Source of the DNA: Rhipicephalus microplus
Lineage: Eukaryota; Arthropoda; Arachnida; Ixodida; Ixodidae
Reading direction: 5' to 3'
Assembly (NCBI RefSeq): GCF_043290135.1
Contig: NC_134701.1
Location: 8,214,001 to 8,278,000, forward strand
Length of the DNA: 64,000 nt
This document shows, piece by piece, positions 19,683 through 30,906 of the stretch. Position 1 is the first letter of the stretch. Each line of letters begins with the position of its first letter. The notes beneath the pieces were generated by a model. That model ran no database searches and had not been told where the DNA came from. It saw only the letters and a program-made list of their open reading frames with translations. A program made the translations under genes and the position numbers.

Positions 19683-20641
19683 GCCTCCGTGGGGCAATTG
19701 GCTAGCGCGGTCGGCTGTTAACCGAAAGGTTGGAGGTTCGAGCCCACCCGGTGGTGGTGCGGCGCTTTTTTTTTCTTTGGGCTGATAGCTCAGAAGAAAT
19801 GTTCTGACGGTGGTGAGAGTGGAGCAGGACTGTCTCCGTGGCACAATTGGCTGGCGCGATCGGCTGTTAACCGAAAAGTGATAGGTTCGAGCTCTCCCGG
19901 GAGGGGTGTGTTGCTTTTTTCTTTGCGCTGATAGCTTTGAACGTATGTTCTTATGATGGGGAGAGTAGAGCACGACTGTCTCCGTGGCGCAATAGGCTAG
20001 CGCGATCGGCTGTTAACCGAAAGGTTGGAGGTTTGAGCCCACCCGGTGGTGGTGCGGCGCTTTTTTTTCTGTGGGTTGATAGCTTTGATGATATGTTCTG
20101 ATGGTGGTGAGAGTGAAGCAGGACTGTCTCCGTGGCACAATTGGCTAGCGCGATTGGCTGTTAACCGAAAGGTTGGAGATTCGAGCCCACCCTGTGATGG
20201 TGCGGCGCTTTTTTTTCTTTGGGGCGATAGCTCTGAAGAAATGGTCTGACGGTGGTGAGAGTGGAGCACGACTGTCTCTGTGGCGCAATAGGCTAGCGCG
20301 ATCGGCCGTTAACCGAAAGTTTGGAGGTTCGAGCCCACCCGGTGGTGGTTCGGCGCTTTTTTTTCTTTGGGCTGATAGCTTGGAAGATATGTTCTAATGG
20401 TGGTGAGAGTGGAGCAGGACTGTCTCCGTGGCGCAATTGGCCAGCGCGATCGGCTGTTAACTAAAAAGTTGGAGGTTCGAGCCCTCCCGGGAGTGGTGTG
20501 TTGCTTTTTTCTTTGCGCTGATAGCTTCGAAGATATCTTCTGATGGTGGTGAGAGTGGAGCAGGACTGTATCCTTGTCGCAATGGGCTAGCGCGATCGGC
20601 TGTTAACCGAAAGGTTGGAGGTTTGAGCCCACCCGGTGGTG
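19683..20641 (+). repeat. segment recurring at 22341-23300, offset about 2658 bp
   Basis: Units 19717-20602 match 22375-23261. Both include the GTATCCTTGTCGC unit (20602, 23261) and the CTAAAAAG variable region of 20456/23115. The offset is 18 units. Confidence 0.82.
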
Positions 20642-20715
20642 GTGCGGCGCTTTGTTTTCTTTGTGGTAATAGCTTTGAAGATATGTTCTGATGGTGGTGA
20701 GAGTAGAGCAGGACT

Positions 20716-23592
20716 GTCTCCATGGCGCGATTTGCTAGCGCGATCGGCTGTTAACCGAAAGGTTGGAGTTTCGAGCCCACCCGGTGGTGCAGCAGCGCTT
20801 TTTTTCTTTGGGCTGATAGCTCTGAATAAATGTTCTGACGGCGGTGAGAGTGGAACACAACTGTCTCCGTGGGGCAATTGGCTAGCGCGGTCGGCTGTTA
20901 ACCGAAACGTTGGAGGTTCGAGCCCACCCGGTGGTGGTGCGGCGCTTTTTTTTCTTTGGGCTGATAGCTCTGAAGAAATATTCTGACGGTGGTGAGAGTG
21001 GAGCAGGACTGTCTCCGTGGCACAATTGGCTAGCGCGATCGGCTGTTAACCGAAAAGTGAGAGGTTCGAGCTCTCCCGGGAGGGGTGTGTTGCTTTTTTC
21101 TTTGCGCTGATAGCTTTGAACGTATGTTCTTACGGTGGTGAGAGTGGAGCAGGACTGTCTCCGTGGCGCATTTGGCTTGCGCGATCGGCTGTTAACCGAA
21201 ACGTTGGAGGTTCGAGCCCACCCGGTAGTGGTGCGGCGCTTTTTTTTCTTTGCGCTGATAGCTTTGAAGATATGTTCTGATGGTGGTGAGAGTGGAGGAA
21301 GACTGTCCCCGTGGCGCAATGGGCTAGCACGATCGGCTGTTAACCGAAGGGTTGGAGGTTCGAGCCCACCCTGTGGTGGTGCGGCGCTTTTTTTTCTTTG
21401 TGGTAATAGCTTTGAAGATATGTTCTGATGGTGGTGAGAGTAGAGCAGAACTGTCTCCATGGCGCGATTTGCTAGCGCGATCGGCTGTTAACCGAAAGGT
21501 TGGAGTTTCGAGCCCACCCGGTGGTGGAGCGGCGCTTTTTTTCTTTGGGCTGAAAGCTCTGAAGAAATGTTCTGACGGTGGTGAGAGTGGAGCAGGACTG
21601 TCTCCGTGGCGCAATGGGCTAGCGCGATCGGCTGTTAACCGAAAGGTTGGAGGTTCGAGCCCACCCTGTGATGGTGCAGCGCTTTTTTTTTCTTTGGGGC
21701 GATAGCTCTGAAGAAATGGTCTGACGGTGTTGAGAGTGGAGCACGACTGTCTCCGTGGGGCAATTGGCTAGCGCGATCGGCTGTTAACCGAAAGTTTGGA
21801 GGTTCGAGCCCACCCGGTGGTGGTGCGGCGCTTTTTTCTTCTTTGGGCTGAGAGCTTTGAAGATATGTTCTCACGGTGGTGAGAGTGGAGCAGGACTCTC
21901 TCCGTGGCGCAATTGGCTAGCGCGATTTCGTTGTTAACCGAAAAATTGGAGGTTTGAGCCCACCCGGTGGTGGTGCGGCGCTTTTTTTTCTTTGCGCTGA
22001 TAGCTTTGAAGATATGTTCTGATGGTGGTGAGAGTGGAGCAAGACTGTCTCCGTGGCGCATTGGGCTAGCGCGATCGGCTTTTAACCGAAACATTGGACT
22101 TTCGAGCCCTCCCGGGAGTGGTGTGTTGCTTTTTTCTTTGCGCTGATAGCTTTGAAGATATGTTCTGATGGTGGTGAGAGTGGAGCAGGACTGTCTCCGT
22201 GGCGCAATTGGCTAGCGCGATCGGCTGTTAACCGAAAGGTTGAAGGTTTGAGCCCACCCGGTGGTGGTGCGGCGCTTTTTTGTCTTTGGGGTGATAGCTC
22301 TGAATAAATGTTCTGACGGCGGTGAGAGTGGAGCACAACTGCCTCCGTGGGGCAATTGGCTAGCGCGGTCGGCTGTTAACCGAAAGGTTGGAGGTTCGAG
22401 CCCACCCGGTGGTGGTGCGGCGCTTTTTTTTTCTTTGGGCTGATAGCTCAGAAGAAATGTTCTGACGGTGGTGAGAGTGGAGCAGGACTGTCTCCGTGGC
22501 ACAATTGGCTGGCGCGATCGGCTGTTAACCGAAAAGTGATAGGTTCGAGCTCTCCCGGGAGGGGTGTGTTGCTTTTTTCTTTGCGCTGATAGCTTTGAAC
22601 GTATGTTCTTATGGTGGTGAGAGTAGAGCACGACTGTCTCCGTGGCGCAATAGGCTAGCGCGATCGGCTGTTAACCGAAAGGTTGGAGGTTTGAGCCCAC
22701 CCGGTGGTGGTGCGGCGCTTTTTTTTCTTTGGGTTGATAGCTTTGATGATATGTTCTGATGGTGGTGAGAGTGAAGCAGGACTGTCTCCGTGGCACAATT
22801 GGCTAGCGCGATCGGCTGTTAACCGAAAGGTTGGAGGTTCGAGCCCACCCTGTGATGGTGCGGCGCTTTTTTTTTCTTTGGGGCGATAGCTCTGAAGAAA
22901 TGGTCTGACGGTGGTGAGAGTGGAGCACGACTGTCTCTGTGGCGCAATAGGCTAGCGCGATCGGCCGTTAACCGAAAGTTTGGAGGTTCGAGCCCACCCG
23001 GTGGTGGTTCGGCGCTTTTTTTTCTTTGGGCTGATAGCTTGAAAGATATGTTCTAATGGTGGTGAGAGTGGAGCAGGACTGTCTCCGTGGCGCAATTGGC
23101 CAGCGCGATCGGCTGTTAACTAAAAAGTTGGAGGTTCGAGCCCTCCCGGGAGTGGTGTGTTGCTTTTTTCTTTGTGCTGATAGCTTCGAAGATATCTTCT
23201 GATGGTGGTGAGAGTGGAGCAGGACTGTATCCTTGTCGCAATGGGCTAGCGCGATCGGCTGTTAAACGAAAGGTTGGAGGTTTGAGCCCACCCGGTGGTG
23301 GTGCGGCGCTTTTTTTTGGGGTGATAGCTCTGAATAAATGTTCTGACAGCGGTGAGAGTGGAGCACAACTGTCTCCGTGGAGCAATTGGCTAGCGCGGTC
23401 GGCTGTTAACCGAAAGGTTGGAGGTTCGAGCCCACCCGGTGGTGGTGCGGCGCTTTTTTTTCTTTGGGCTGATAGCTCTGAGGAAATGTTCTGACGGTGG
23501 TGAGAGTAGAGAAGGACTGTCTCCGTGGCGCAATTGGCTAGCGCAATCGGCTGTTAACCGAAAAATTGGAGGTTCGAGCTCTCCCGGGAGGG
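20716..23592 (+). tRNA. 20 tRNA-Asn-like units, one with anticodon TTT
   Basis: First anticodon base at 20750, 20897, 21045, 21191, 21339, 21487, 21634, 21783, 21933, 22081, 22227, 22375, 22524, 22670, 22818, 22967, 23115, 23261, 23405 and 23553. Class B units are 21045, 22081, 22524 and 23115. Unit 23553 is a recombinant: class B T arm (CTCTCCCGGGAGGGG) followed by a class A trailer and T8. Unit 22081 reads TTT. Unit 21933 has the inserted base in the anticodon arm. Unit 22967 has C33. Confidence 0.84.
22047..22120 (+). tRNA. tRNA-Asn-derived unit with anticodon TTT, duplicate
   Basis: Duplicate of the unit at 12749 in the 9298-bp-offset copy. Loop CTTTTAA is kept. Its T arm differs (GGACTTTCGAGCCC instead of GGAGGTTCGAGCCC), which weakens the B box and the T stem. 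Confidence 0.76.
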
Positions 23593-23665
23593 GTGCGGCG
23601 CTTTTTTTTCATGCGCTGATAGCTTTGAAGATATGTTCTGATGGTGGTGAGAGTGGAGCAAAACT

Positions 23666-23738
23666 GTCTCCGTGGCGCAATGGGCTAGCGCGATCAGCTT
23701 TTAACCGAAACATGGAGTTTCGAGCCCACCTGGTGGTG
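23666..23738 (+). tRNA. tRNA-Asn-derived unit with anticodon TTT, 1-base deletion
   Basis: Loop CTTTTAA again, with A30 weakening the anticodon stem and one T lost from the variable loop (AAACATGGAG). B box is GTTTCGAGCCC. It looks like a further decayed relative of the units at 12749 and 22047 joined to a class A 3' half. Confidence 0.72.
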
Positions 23739-23812
23739 GTGCGGTGCTTTTTTTTCTTTGGGCTGATAGCTTTGAAGATAAGTTCTCATGGTGGTGAGAG
23801 TGGAGCAGGACT

Positions 23813-23886
23813 GTCTCTGTGGCGCAATTGGCTAGCGCGTTTGGCTGTTAACCGAAAGGTTGGAGGTTCGAGCCCACCCGGTGGTG
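23813..23886 (+). tRNA. class A tRNA-Asn(GTT) with fully paired anticodon stem
   Basis: T27 replaces the A27 found in almost all units, so the stem TTTGG/CCGAA pairs throughout with one G-U at 29:41. B box is consensus GGTTCGAGCCC. The T stem still has the A51-A63 clash, and the acceptor GTCTCTG/CGGTGGT has one U-U and three wobble pairs. The trailer reads GTGGTGCTGCGGTGC before T8. Confidence 0.78.
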
Positions 23887-23960
23887 CTGCGGTGCTTTTT
23901 TTTCTTTGGGCTGATAGCTTTGAAGATATGTTCTGATGGTCGTGAAAGTGGAGCAGGACT

Positions 23961-23993
23961 GTCTCCGTGGCGCAATCGGCCCAACCGGTGGTG
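23961..23993 (+). pseudogene. truncated tRNA-Asn unit, 41-bp internal deletion
   Basis: The unit keeps GTCTCCGTGGCGCAATCGGC and then jumps to CCAACCGGTGG. Compared with the otherwise near-identical unit whose first anticodon base is 16324, 41 bases are missing, from the D loop to the T loop, including the whole anticodon arm and the B box. It is the only unit I found without an anticodon. Trailer and T run follow normally. Confidence 0.88.
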
Positions 23994-25981
23994 GTGCGGC
24001 GCTTTTTTTCTTTGGGGTGATAGCTCTGAAGAAATGTTCTGACGGTGGTGAGAGTGGAGCACGACTGCCTCCGTGGGGCAATTGGCTAGCGCGGTCGGCT
24101 GTTAACCGAAAGGTTGGAGGTTCGAGCCCACCCGGTGGTGGTGCGGCGCTTTTTTTTCTTTGGGCTGATAGTTCTGAAGAAATGTTTTGACGGTGGTGAG
24201 AGTGGAGCAGGACTGTCTCCGTGGCACAATTGACTAGCGCGATCGGCTGTTAATCGAAAAGTGGGAGGTTCGAGCTCTCCCGGGAGGGGTGTGTTGCTTT
24301 TTTCTTTGCGCTGATAGCTTTGAACGTATGTTCTTACGGTGGTGAGAGTGGAGCACGACTGTCTCCGTGGCGCAATAGGCTAGCGCGATCGGCTGTTAAC
24401 CGAAAGGTTTGAGGTTTGAGCTCACCCGGTGGTGGTGCGCGCTTTTTTTTCTGTGGGCTGATAGCTTTGATGATATGTTCTGATGGTGGTGAGAGTGAAG
24501 TTAGGACTTTCTCCGTGGCACAATTGGCTAGCGCGATCGGCTGTTAACCGAAAGGTTGGAGGTTCGAGCCCTCCCGGGTGGGGTGTGTTGCTTTTTTCTT
24601 TGCGCTGATAGCTTTGAAGATATGTTCTGATGGTGGTGAGCGTGGAGCACGATTGTCTCCGTGGCGCAATTGGCTAGCGCGATCGGCCGTTAACCGAAAG
24701 GTTGGAGGTTCGAGCCCACCCGGTGGTGTTTCGGCGCTTTTTTTTCTTTGGGCTGATAGCTTTGAAGATATGTTCTGATGGTGGTGAGAGTGAAGCAGGA
24801 CTGTCTCCGTGGCACAATTGGCTAGCGCGATTGGCTGTTAACCGAAAGGTTGGAGGTTCGAGCGCACCCGGTGTCGGTGCGGTGCTTTTTTTTCTTTGTG
24901 CTGATAGCTTTGAAGATATGTTCTGATGGTGGTGAGAGTAGAGCAGGACTGTCTCCATGGCGCGATTTGCTAGCGCGATCGGCTGTTAACCGAAAGGTTG
25001 GAGTTTCGAGCCCACCCGGTGGTGGAGCGGCGCTTTTTTTCTTTGGGCTGAAACCTCTGAAGAAATGTTCTGACGGTGGTGAGAGTGGAGCAGGACTGTC
25101 TCCGTGGCGCAATTGGCAAGCGTGATCGGCTGTTAACCAAAAGGTTCGAGGTTCGAGCCCACGCGGTGGTGGTGCGGCGCTTTTTTTCTTTTGGGCGATA
25201 GCTCTGAAGAAATGGTCTGACGGTGGTGAGAGTGGAGCACGACTGTCTCCGTGGCGCAGTTGGCTAGCGCGATCGACTGTTAACCGAAAGGTTGGAGGTT
25301 CGAGCCCACCCGGTGATGGTGTGGTGCTGATTTTTCTTTGTGCTGATAGCTTTGAAGATATGTTCTGATGGTGGGGAGAGTGGAGCAGGGCTGTCTCCGT
25401 GGACCATTGGCTAACGCGATTGGCTGTTAACCGAAAGGTTGGAGATTCGAGCCCACCCGGTGGTGGTGCGGTGCTTTTTTTTTCTTTGGGCTGATAGCTT
25501 TGAAGATATGTTCTGATGGTGGTGAGAGTGGAGCAGGACTGTCTCCGTGGCGCAATTGGCTTGCGCGATCGGCTGTTAACCGAAAGTTTGGAGGTTCGAG
25601 CCCACCCGGTGGTGGTGCGGCGCTTTTTTTTCTTTGCGCTGATAGCTTTGAAGATATGTTCTGATGGTGGTGAGAGTGGAGCAAGACTGTCTCCGTGGCG
25701 CAATGGGCTAGCGCGATCGGCTGTTAACCGAAACATTGGAGTTTCGAGCCCTCCCGGGAGTGGTGTGTTGCTTTTTTTTGCGCTGATAGCTTTGAAGATA
25801 TGTTCTGATGGTGGTGAGAGTGGAGCAGGACTGTCTCCGTGGCGCAATTGGCTAGCACGATCGGCTGTTAACCGAAAGGTTGGAGGTTTGAGCCCACCCG
25901 GTGGTGGTGCGGCGCTTTTTTTTTCTTTGGGGTGATAGCTCTGAATAAATGTTCTGACGGCGGTGAGAGTGGAGCACAACT

Positions 25982-28705
25982 GTCTCCGTGGGGCAATTGG
26001 CTAGCGCGGTCGGCTGTTAACCGAAACGTTGGAGGTTCGAGCCCACCCGGTGGTGGTGCGGCGCTTTTTTTTCTTTGGGCTGATAGCTCTGAAGAAATAT
26101 TCTGACGGTGGTGAGAGTGGAGCAGGACTGTCTCCGTGGCACAATTGGCTAGCGCGATCGGCTGTTAACCGAAAAGTGGGAGGTTCGAGCTCTCCCGGGA
26201 GGGGTGTGTTGCTTTTTTCTTGGCGCTGATAGCTTTGAACGTATGTTCTTACGGTGGTGAGAGTGGAGCACGACTGTTTTCGTGGTGCAATAGGCTAGCG
26301 CGATCGGCTGTTAATCGAACGGTTGGAGGTTCGAGCCCACCCTGTGATGGTGCGGCGCTTTTTTTTTCTTTGGGGCGATAGCTCTGAAGAAATGGTCTGA
26401 CGGTGGTGAGAGTGGAGCACGACTGTCTCCGTGGGGCAATTGGCTAGCGCGATCGGCTGTTAACCGAAAGTTTGGAGGTTCGAGCCCACCCGGTGGTGGT
26501 GCGGCGCTTTTTTTTTCTTTGGACTGAGAGCTTTGAGGATATGTTCTGACGGTGGTGAGAGTGGAGCAGGACTCTCTCCGTGGCGCAATTGGCTAGCGCG
26601 ATTTCGTTGTTAACCGAAAAGTTGGAGGTTTGAGCCCACCCGGTGGTGGTGCGGCGCTTTTTTTTCTCTGCGCTGAAAGCTTTGATGATATGTTCTGATG
26701 GTGGTGAGAGTGGAGCAAACTGTCTCCGTGGCGCAATGGGCTAGCGCGATCGGCTGTTAACCGAAACATTGGTGTTTCGAGCCCTCCCGGGAGTGGTGTG
26801 TTGCTTTTTTCTTTGCGCTGATAGCTTTGAAGATATGTTCTGATGGTGGTGAGAGTGGAGCAGGACTGTCTACGTGGCGCAATTGGCTAGCGCGATCGGC
26901 TGTTAACCGAAAGGTTGGAGGTTTGAGCCCACCCGGTGGTGGTGCGGCGCTTTTTTTCTTTGGGGTGATAGCTCTGAATAAATGTTCTGACGGCGGTGAG
27001 AATGGAGCACAACTGTCTCCGTGGGGCAATTGGCTAGCGCGGTCGGCTGTTAACCGAAAGGTTGGAGGTTCGAGCCCACCCGGTGGTGGTGCGGCGCTTT
27101 TTTTTCTTTGGGCTGATAGCTCTGAAGAAATGTTCTGACGGTGGTGAGAGTGGAGCAGGACTGTCTCCGTGGCACAATTGGCTAGCGCGATCGGCTGTTA
27201 ACCGAAAAGTGATAGGTTCGAGCTCTCCCGGGAGGGGTGTGTTGCTTTTTTCTTTGCGCTGATAGCTTTGAACGTATGTTCCTATGGTGGTGAGAGTAGA
27301 GCACGACTGTCTCCGTGGCGCAATAGGCTAGCGCGATCGGCTGTTAACCGAAAGGTTGGAGGTTTGAGCCCACCCGGTGGTGGTGCGGCGCTTTTTTTTC
27401 TGTGGGCTGATAGCTTTGATGATATGTTCTGATGGTGGTGAGAGTGAAGCAGGACTGTTTCCGTGGCACGATTGGCTAGCGCGATCGGCTGTTAACCGAA
27501 AGGTTGGAGGTTCGAGCCCACCCTGTGATGGTGCGGCGCTTTTTTTTTCTTTGGGGCGATAGCTCTGAAGAAATGGTCTGACGGTGGTGAGAGTGGAGCA
27601 CGACTGTCTCTGTGGCGCAATGGGCTAGCGCGATCGGCCGTTAACCGAAAGTTTGGAGGTTCGAGCCCACCCGGTGGTGGTTCGGCGCTTTTTTTTCTTT
27701 GTGCTGATAGCTTGAAAGATATGTTCTAATGGTGGTGAGAGTGGAGCAGGACTGTCTCCGTGGCGCAATTGGTCAGCGCGATCGGCTGTTAACCAAAAAG
27801 TTGGAGGTTCGAGCCCTCCCGGGAGTGGTGTGTTGCTTTTTTCTTTGCGCTGATAGCTTCGAAGATATCTTCTGATGGTGGTGAGAGTGGAGCAGGACTG
27901 TATCCTTGTCGCAATGGGCTAGCGCGATCGGCTGTTAACCAAAAGGTTGGAGTTTCGAGCCCTCCCGGGAGAAGTGTGTTGCTTTTTTCTTTGCGCTGAT
28001 AGCTTTGAAAATATGTTCTGATGGTGGTGAGAGTAGAGCAGGACTGTCTCTCTGGCGCAATTGGCTAGCGCGATCGGCTGTTAACCGAAAGGTTGGAGGT
28101 TTGAGCCCACCCGGTGGTGGTGCGGCGCTTTTTTTTGGGGTGATAGCTCTGAATAAATGTTCTGACGGCGGTGAGAGTGGAGCACAACTGTCTCCGTGGA
28201 GCAATTGGCTAGCGCGGTCGGCTGTTAACCGAAAGGTTGGAGGTTCGAGCCCACCCGGTGGTGGTGCGGCGCTTTTTTTTCTTTGGGCTGATAGCTCTGA
28301 AGAAATGTTCTGACGGTGGTGAGAGTGGAACACGACTGTCTCTGTGGCGCAATTGGCTAGCGCGATCGGCCGTTAACCGAAAGTTTGGAGGTTCGAGCCC
28401 ACCCGGTGGTGGTTCGGCGCTTTTTTTTCTTTGGGCTGATAGCTTGAAAGATATGTTCTAATGGTGGTGAGAGTGGAGCAGGACTGTCTCCGTGGCGCAA
28501 TTGGCCAGCGCGATCGGCTGTTAACCGAAAAGTTGGAGGTTCGAGCCCTCCCGGGAGTGGTGTGTTGCTTTTTTCTTTGCGCTGGTAGCTTCGAAGATAT
28601 CTTCTGATGGTGGTGAGTGTGGAGCAGGACTGTCTCCGTGGCGCAATTGGCTAGCGCGATCGGCTGTTAACCGAAAAGTTGGAGGTTCGAGCTCTCCCGG
28701 GAGGG
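25982..28705 (+). repeat. segment recurring at 50822-53545, offset 24840 bp
   Basis: Nineteen units, 26016-28666, recur as 50856-53506 with nearly identical sequence and constant offset. Few differences are visible, for example GGGAGGGG to GGGAGGAGT near 52070 and CTAGCGC to CTAGTGC near 52466. Such low divergence across 2.7 kb implies a recent long-range duplication. Confidence 0.88.
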
Positions 28706-29438
28706 GTGTGTTGCTTTTTTCTTTGCGCTGATAGCTTTGAAGGTATGTTCTTACGGTGGTGAGAGTGGAGCACGACTGTCTCCGTGGCGCAATAGGCTAG
28801 CGCGATCGGCTGTTAACCGAAAGGTTGGAGGTTTGAGCCCACCCGGTGGTGGTGCGGCGCTTTTTTTCTGTGGGCTGATAGCTTTGAAGATATGTTCTGA
28901 TGGTGGTGAGAGTGGAGCAGGACTGTCTCCGTGGCGCAATTGGCTAGCGCGATCGGCTGTTAACCGAAAGGTTTGAGTTTCGAGCCCACGCGGTGGTGGT
29001 GCGGTGCTCTTTTTTCTTTGGGCTGATAGCTTTGAAGATATGTTCTGATGGTGGTGAGAGTAGAGCAGGACTGTCTGCGTGGCGCGATTGGGTGGCGCGA
29101 TCGGCTGTTAACCGAAAGGTTGGTGTTTCGAGCCCTCCCGGGAGTGGTGTGTTTCTTTTTTCTTTGCGCTGATAGCTTTGAATATATGTTCTGATGGTGG
29201 TGAGAGTAGAGCACGACTGTCTCCGTAGCGCAGTTGGCTAGCGCGATCGGCTGTTAACCAAAAGTTTGGAGGTTCGAGCCCACCCGGTGGTGGTGCGGCG
29301 CTTTTTTCTTTGGGCTGATAGCTTTGAAGATATGTTCTGACGGTGGTGAGAGTGGAGCAGGACTGTCTCCGTGGCGCAATTGGCTTGCGCGATTGGCTGT
29401 TAACCGAAAGGTTGGAGGTTCGAGCCCACCCGGTGGTG
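26575..29438 (+). tRNA. 20 tRNA-Asn(GTT)-like units
   Basis: First anticodon base at 26609, 26756, 26902, 27049, 27197, 27343, 27491, 27640, 27788, 27934, 28080, 28224, 28372, 28520, 28666, 28812, 28959, 29107, 29253 and 29399. Class B units are 26756, 27197, 27788, 27934, 28520, 28666 and 29107. Unit 26609 has the inserted base in the anticodon arm. Units 27640 and 28372 have C33. Confidence 0.85.
28486..28559 (+). tRNA. class B reference unit, tRNA-Asn(GTT)-like
   Basis: Model class B unit. The T stem GGAGG/CCTCC is perfect. The acceptor GTCTCCG faces CGGGAGT: 5:68, 6:67 and 7:66 are Watson-Crick, 1:72, 2:71 and 4:69 are G-U, and 3:70 is C-A. A27-A43 remains. The T arm/acceptor junction holds the palindrome CTCCCGGGAG. 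The trailer is GTGGTGTGTTGC followed by T6, and the next spacer begins CTTTGCGCTGGTAGC, a variant of the usual CTTTGCGCTGATAGC. Confidence 0.82.
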
Positions 29439-30685
29439 GTGCGGTGCTTTTTTTTCTTTGGGCTGATAGCTTTGAAGATATGTTCTGATGGTGGTGAGAG
29501 TGGAGCAGGACTGTCTCCGTGGCGCAATTGGCTAGCGCGATCGGCTGTTAACCAAAAAGTCGGAGGTTTGAGCCCACCCGGTGGTGGTGTGGCGCTTTTT
29601 TTTGGGGCTGATAGCTTTGAAGATATGTTCTGGTGGTGGTGAGAGTGGAGCTGGACTGTCTCCGTGGCGCAATTGGCTTGCGCGATCGGCTGTTAACCGA
29701 AATGTTGAGGGTTCAGCCCACCAGGTGGTGGTGCGGCGCTTTTTTTTCTTCGTGCTGATAGCTTTGAAGATATGTTCTGATGGTGGTGAGAGTAGAGCAA
29801 GACTGTCTCCGTGACGCAATGGGCTAGTGCGATCGGCTGTTAACCGAAAGGTTGGAGTTTCGAGCGCTCCCGGGAGTGGTGTGTTGCTTTTTTCTTTGCG
29901 CTGATAGCTTTGAAGATATGTTCTGATGGTGGTGAGAGTGGAGCAGGACTGTCTCCGTGGCGCAATTGGCTAGCGCGATCGGCTGTTAACCGAAAGATTG
30001 GAGGTTCGAGCCCACGCGGTGGTGGTGCGGCGCTTTTTCTTCTTTGGGCTGATAGCTTTGAAGGTATGTTCTGGCGGTGGTGAGAGTGGAGCAGGACTGT
30101 CTCCGTGGCGCAATTGGCTAGCGCGATCGGCTGTTAACCGAAAAGTCGGAGGTTTGAGCCCACCCGGTGGTGGTGTGGCGCTTTTTTTTCTTTGGGCTGA
30201 TAGCCTTGAAGATATGTTCTGATGTTGGTGAGAGGTTAGCTGGACTGTCTCCTTGGCGCAATTGGCTTGCGCGATCGGATGTTAACCGAAAGGTTGAGGG
30301 TTTAGCCCACCCGGTGGTGGTGCGGCGCTTTTTTTTCTTCGCGCTGATAGCTTTGAAGATATGTTCTGATGGTGTGAGAGTGGAGCACGACTGTCTCCGC
30401 GGCGCAATTGGCTAGCGCGATCGGCTGTTAACCGAAAAGTTGGAGGTTCGAGCCCACCCGGTGGTGGTGCGGCGCTTTTTTTTCTTCGGGCTGATAGCTT
30501 TGAAGATATGTTCTGATGGAGGTGAGAGGGGAGCAAGACTGTCTCCGTGGCGTATTGGGCTAGCGCGATCGGCTGTTAACCGAAAGGTTGGAGTTTCGAG
30601 CTCTCCCGGGAGGGGTGTGTGGCTTTTTTTTTGCGCTGATAGCTTTGAAGGTATGTTCTGACGGTGGTGAGAGCCGAGCACGACT

Positions 30686-30759
30686 GTCTCCGTGGCGCAA
30701 TTGGTTAGCGCGATCGGCTGTTAACCGAAAGGTTGGAGGTTCGAGCCCTCCCGGTGGTG
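30686..30759 (+). tRNA. most canonical tRNA-Asn(GTT) candidate
   Basis: This A/B recombinant has the best fold of the class I examined. The D loop has GGTTA, as in standard animal tRNA-Asn, where most units have GGCTA. The T stem GGAGG/CCTCC is fully paired. The B box is the consensus GGTTCGAGCCC and the A box is intact. The acceptor GTCTCCG/CGGTGGT has six pairs and one U-U. Remaining defects are A27-A43 and the U-U at 4:69. T7 follows about 10 bases downstream. It is the unit I would test first for a functional tRNA. Confidence 0.8.
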
Positions 30760-30832
30760 GTGCGGCGCTTTTTTTCTGTGGGCTGATAGCTTTGAAGATA
30801 TGTTCTGATGGTGGTGAGAGTGGAGCAGGACT

Positions 30833-30906
30833 GTCTCCGTGGCGCAATTGGCTAGCGCGATCGGCTTTTAACCGAAAGATTGGAGGTTCGAGCCCACGCG
30901 GTGGTG
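30833..30906 (+). tRNA. tRNA-Asn-derived unit with anticodon TTT, separate lineage
   Basis: Loop CTTTTAA in a class A-like body (CCACGCGGTGGTGG, consensus B-box start GGTTCGAGCCC). Sequence around it (GAAAGATTGGAGG, T run written TTTTTCTTC) differs from the 12749 group, so G34 to T arose separately here. The closely related unit at 29985 keeps GTT. Confidence 0.76.

Larger units (their letters stand above)
17763..20641 (+). tRNA. 20 tRNA-Asn(GTT)-like units
   Basis: First anticodon base at 17797, 17945, 18092, 18240, 18388, 18533, 18682, 18830, 18976, 19125, 19273, 19420, 19569, 19717, 19866, 20012, 20160, 20308, 20456 and 20602. Class B units are 18388, 18830, 19866 and 20456. Unit 17945 has A31, 20308 has C33, and 18092 has the damaged A box also seen at 16176. 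Unit 20602 has an altered acceptor start (GTATCCT then TGTCGC). Confidence 0.84.
23666..26498 (+). tRNA. 19 tRNA-Asn-like units plus one truncated unit
   Basis: First anticodon base at 23700, 23847, 24101, 24249, 24395, 24543, 24689, 24837, 24985, 25132, 25279, 25426, 25575, 25723, 25867, 26016, 26164, 26310 and 26459. The truncated unit starts at 23961 and has no anticodon. Class B units are 24249, 24543, 25723 and 26164. Unit 23700 reads TTT and has a 1-base deletion in the variable loop. Unit 24689 has C33 and 25279 has A31. Unit 23847 has a paired T27 anticodon stem. Confidence 0.84.

Noticed and set aside
23418..23936. Plus-strand frames of 60-172 codons with AVNRKVGGSSPPGGG repeats
   Set aside because: They translate the tRNA body and trailer. 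Frames break and shift with unit length (148 is not a multiple of three), and hundreds of near-copies occur in all frames.
24822..25979. A 385-codon open frame on the minus strand
   Set aside because: It is the reverse strand of consecutive units whose lengths happen to be multiples of three. The product is a repeating GGLEPPTFRLTADRAS-type string from the T and anticodon arms, a well-known false protein over tRNA genes. No start signal, codon bias or domain supports it.
28443..28460. TATA-like upstream element (AGATATGTTCT) as a promoter
   Set aside because: The sequence is part of the conserved spacer and is not a clear TATA box. The companion spacer type has AGAAATGTTCT, so I cannot claim a promoter function.
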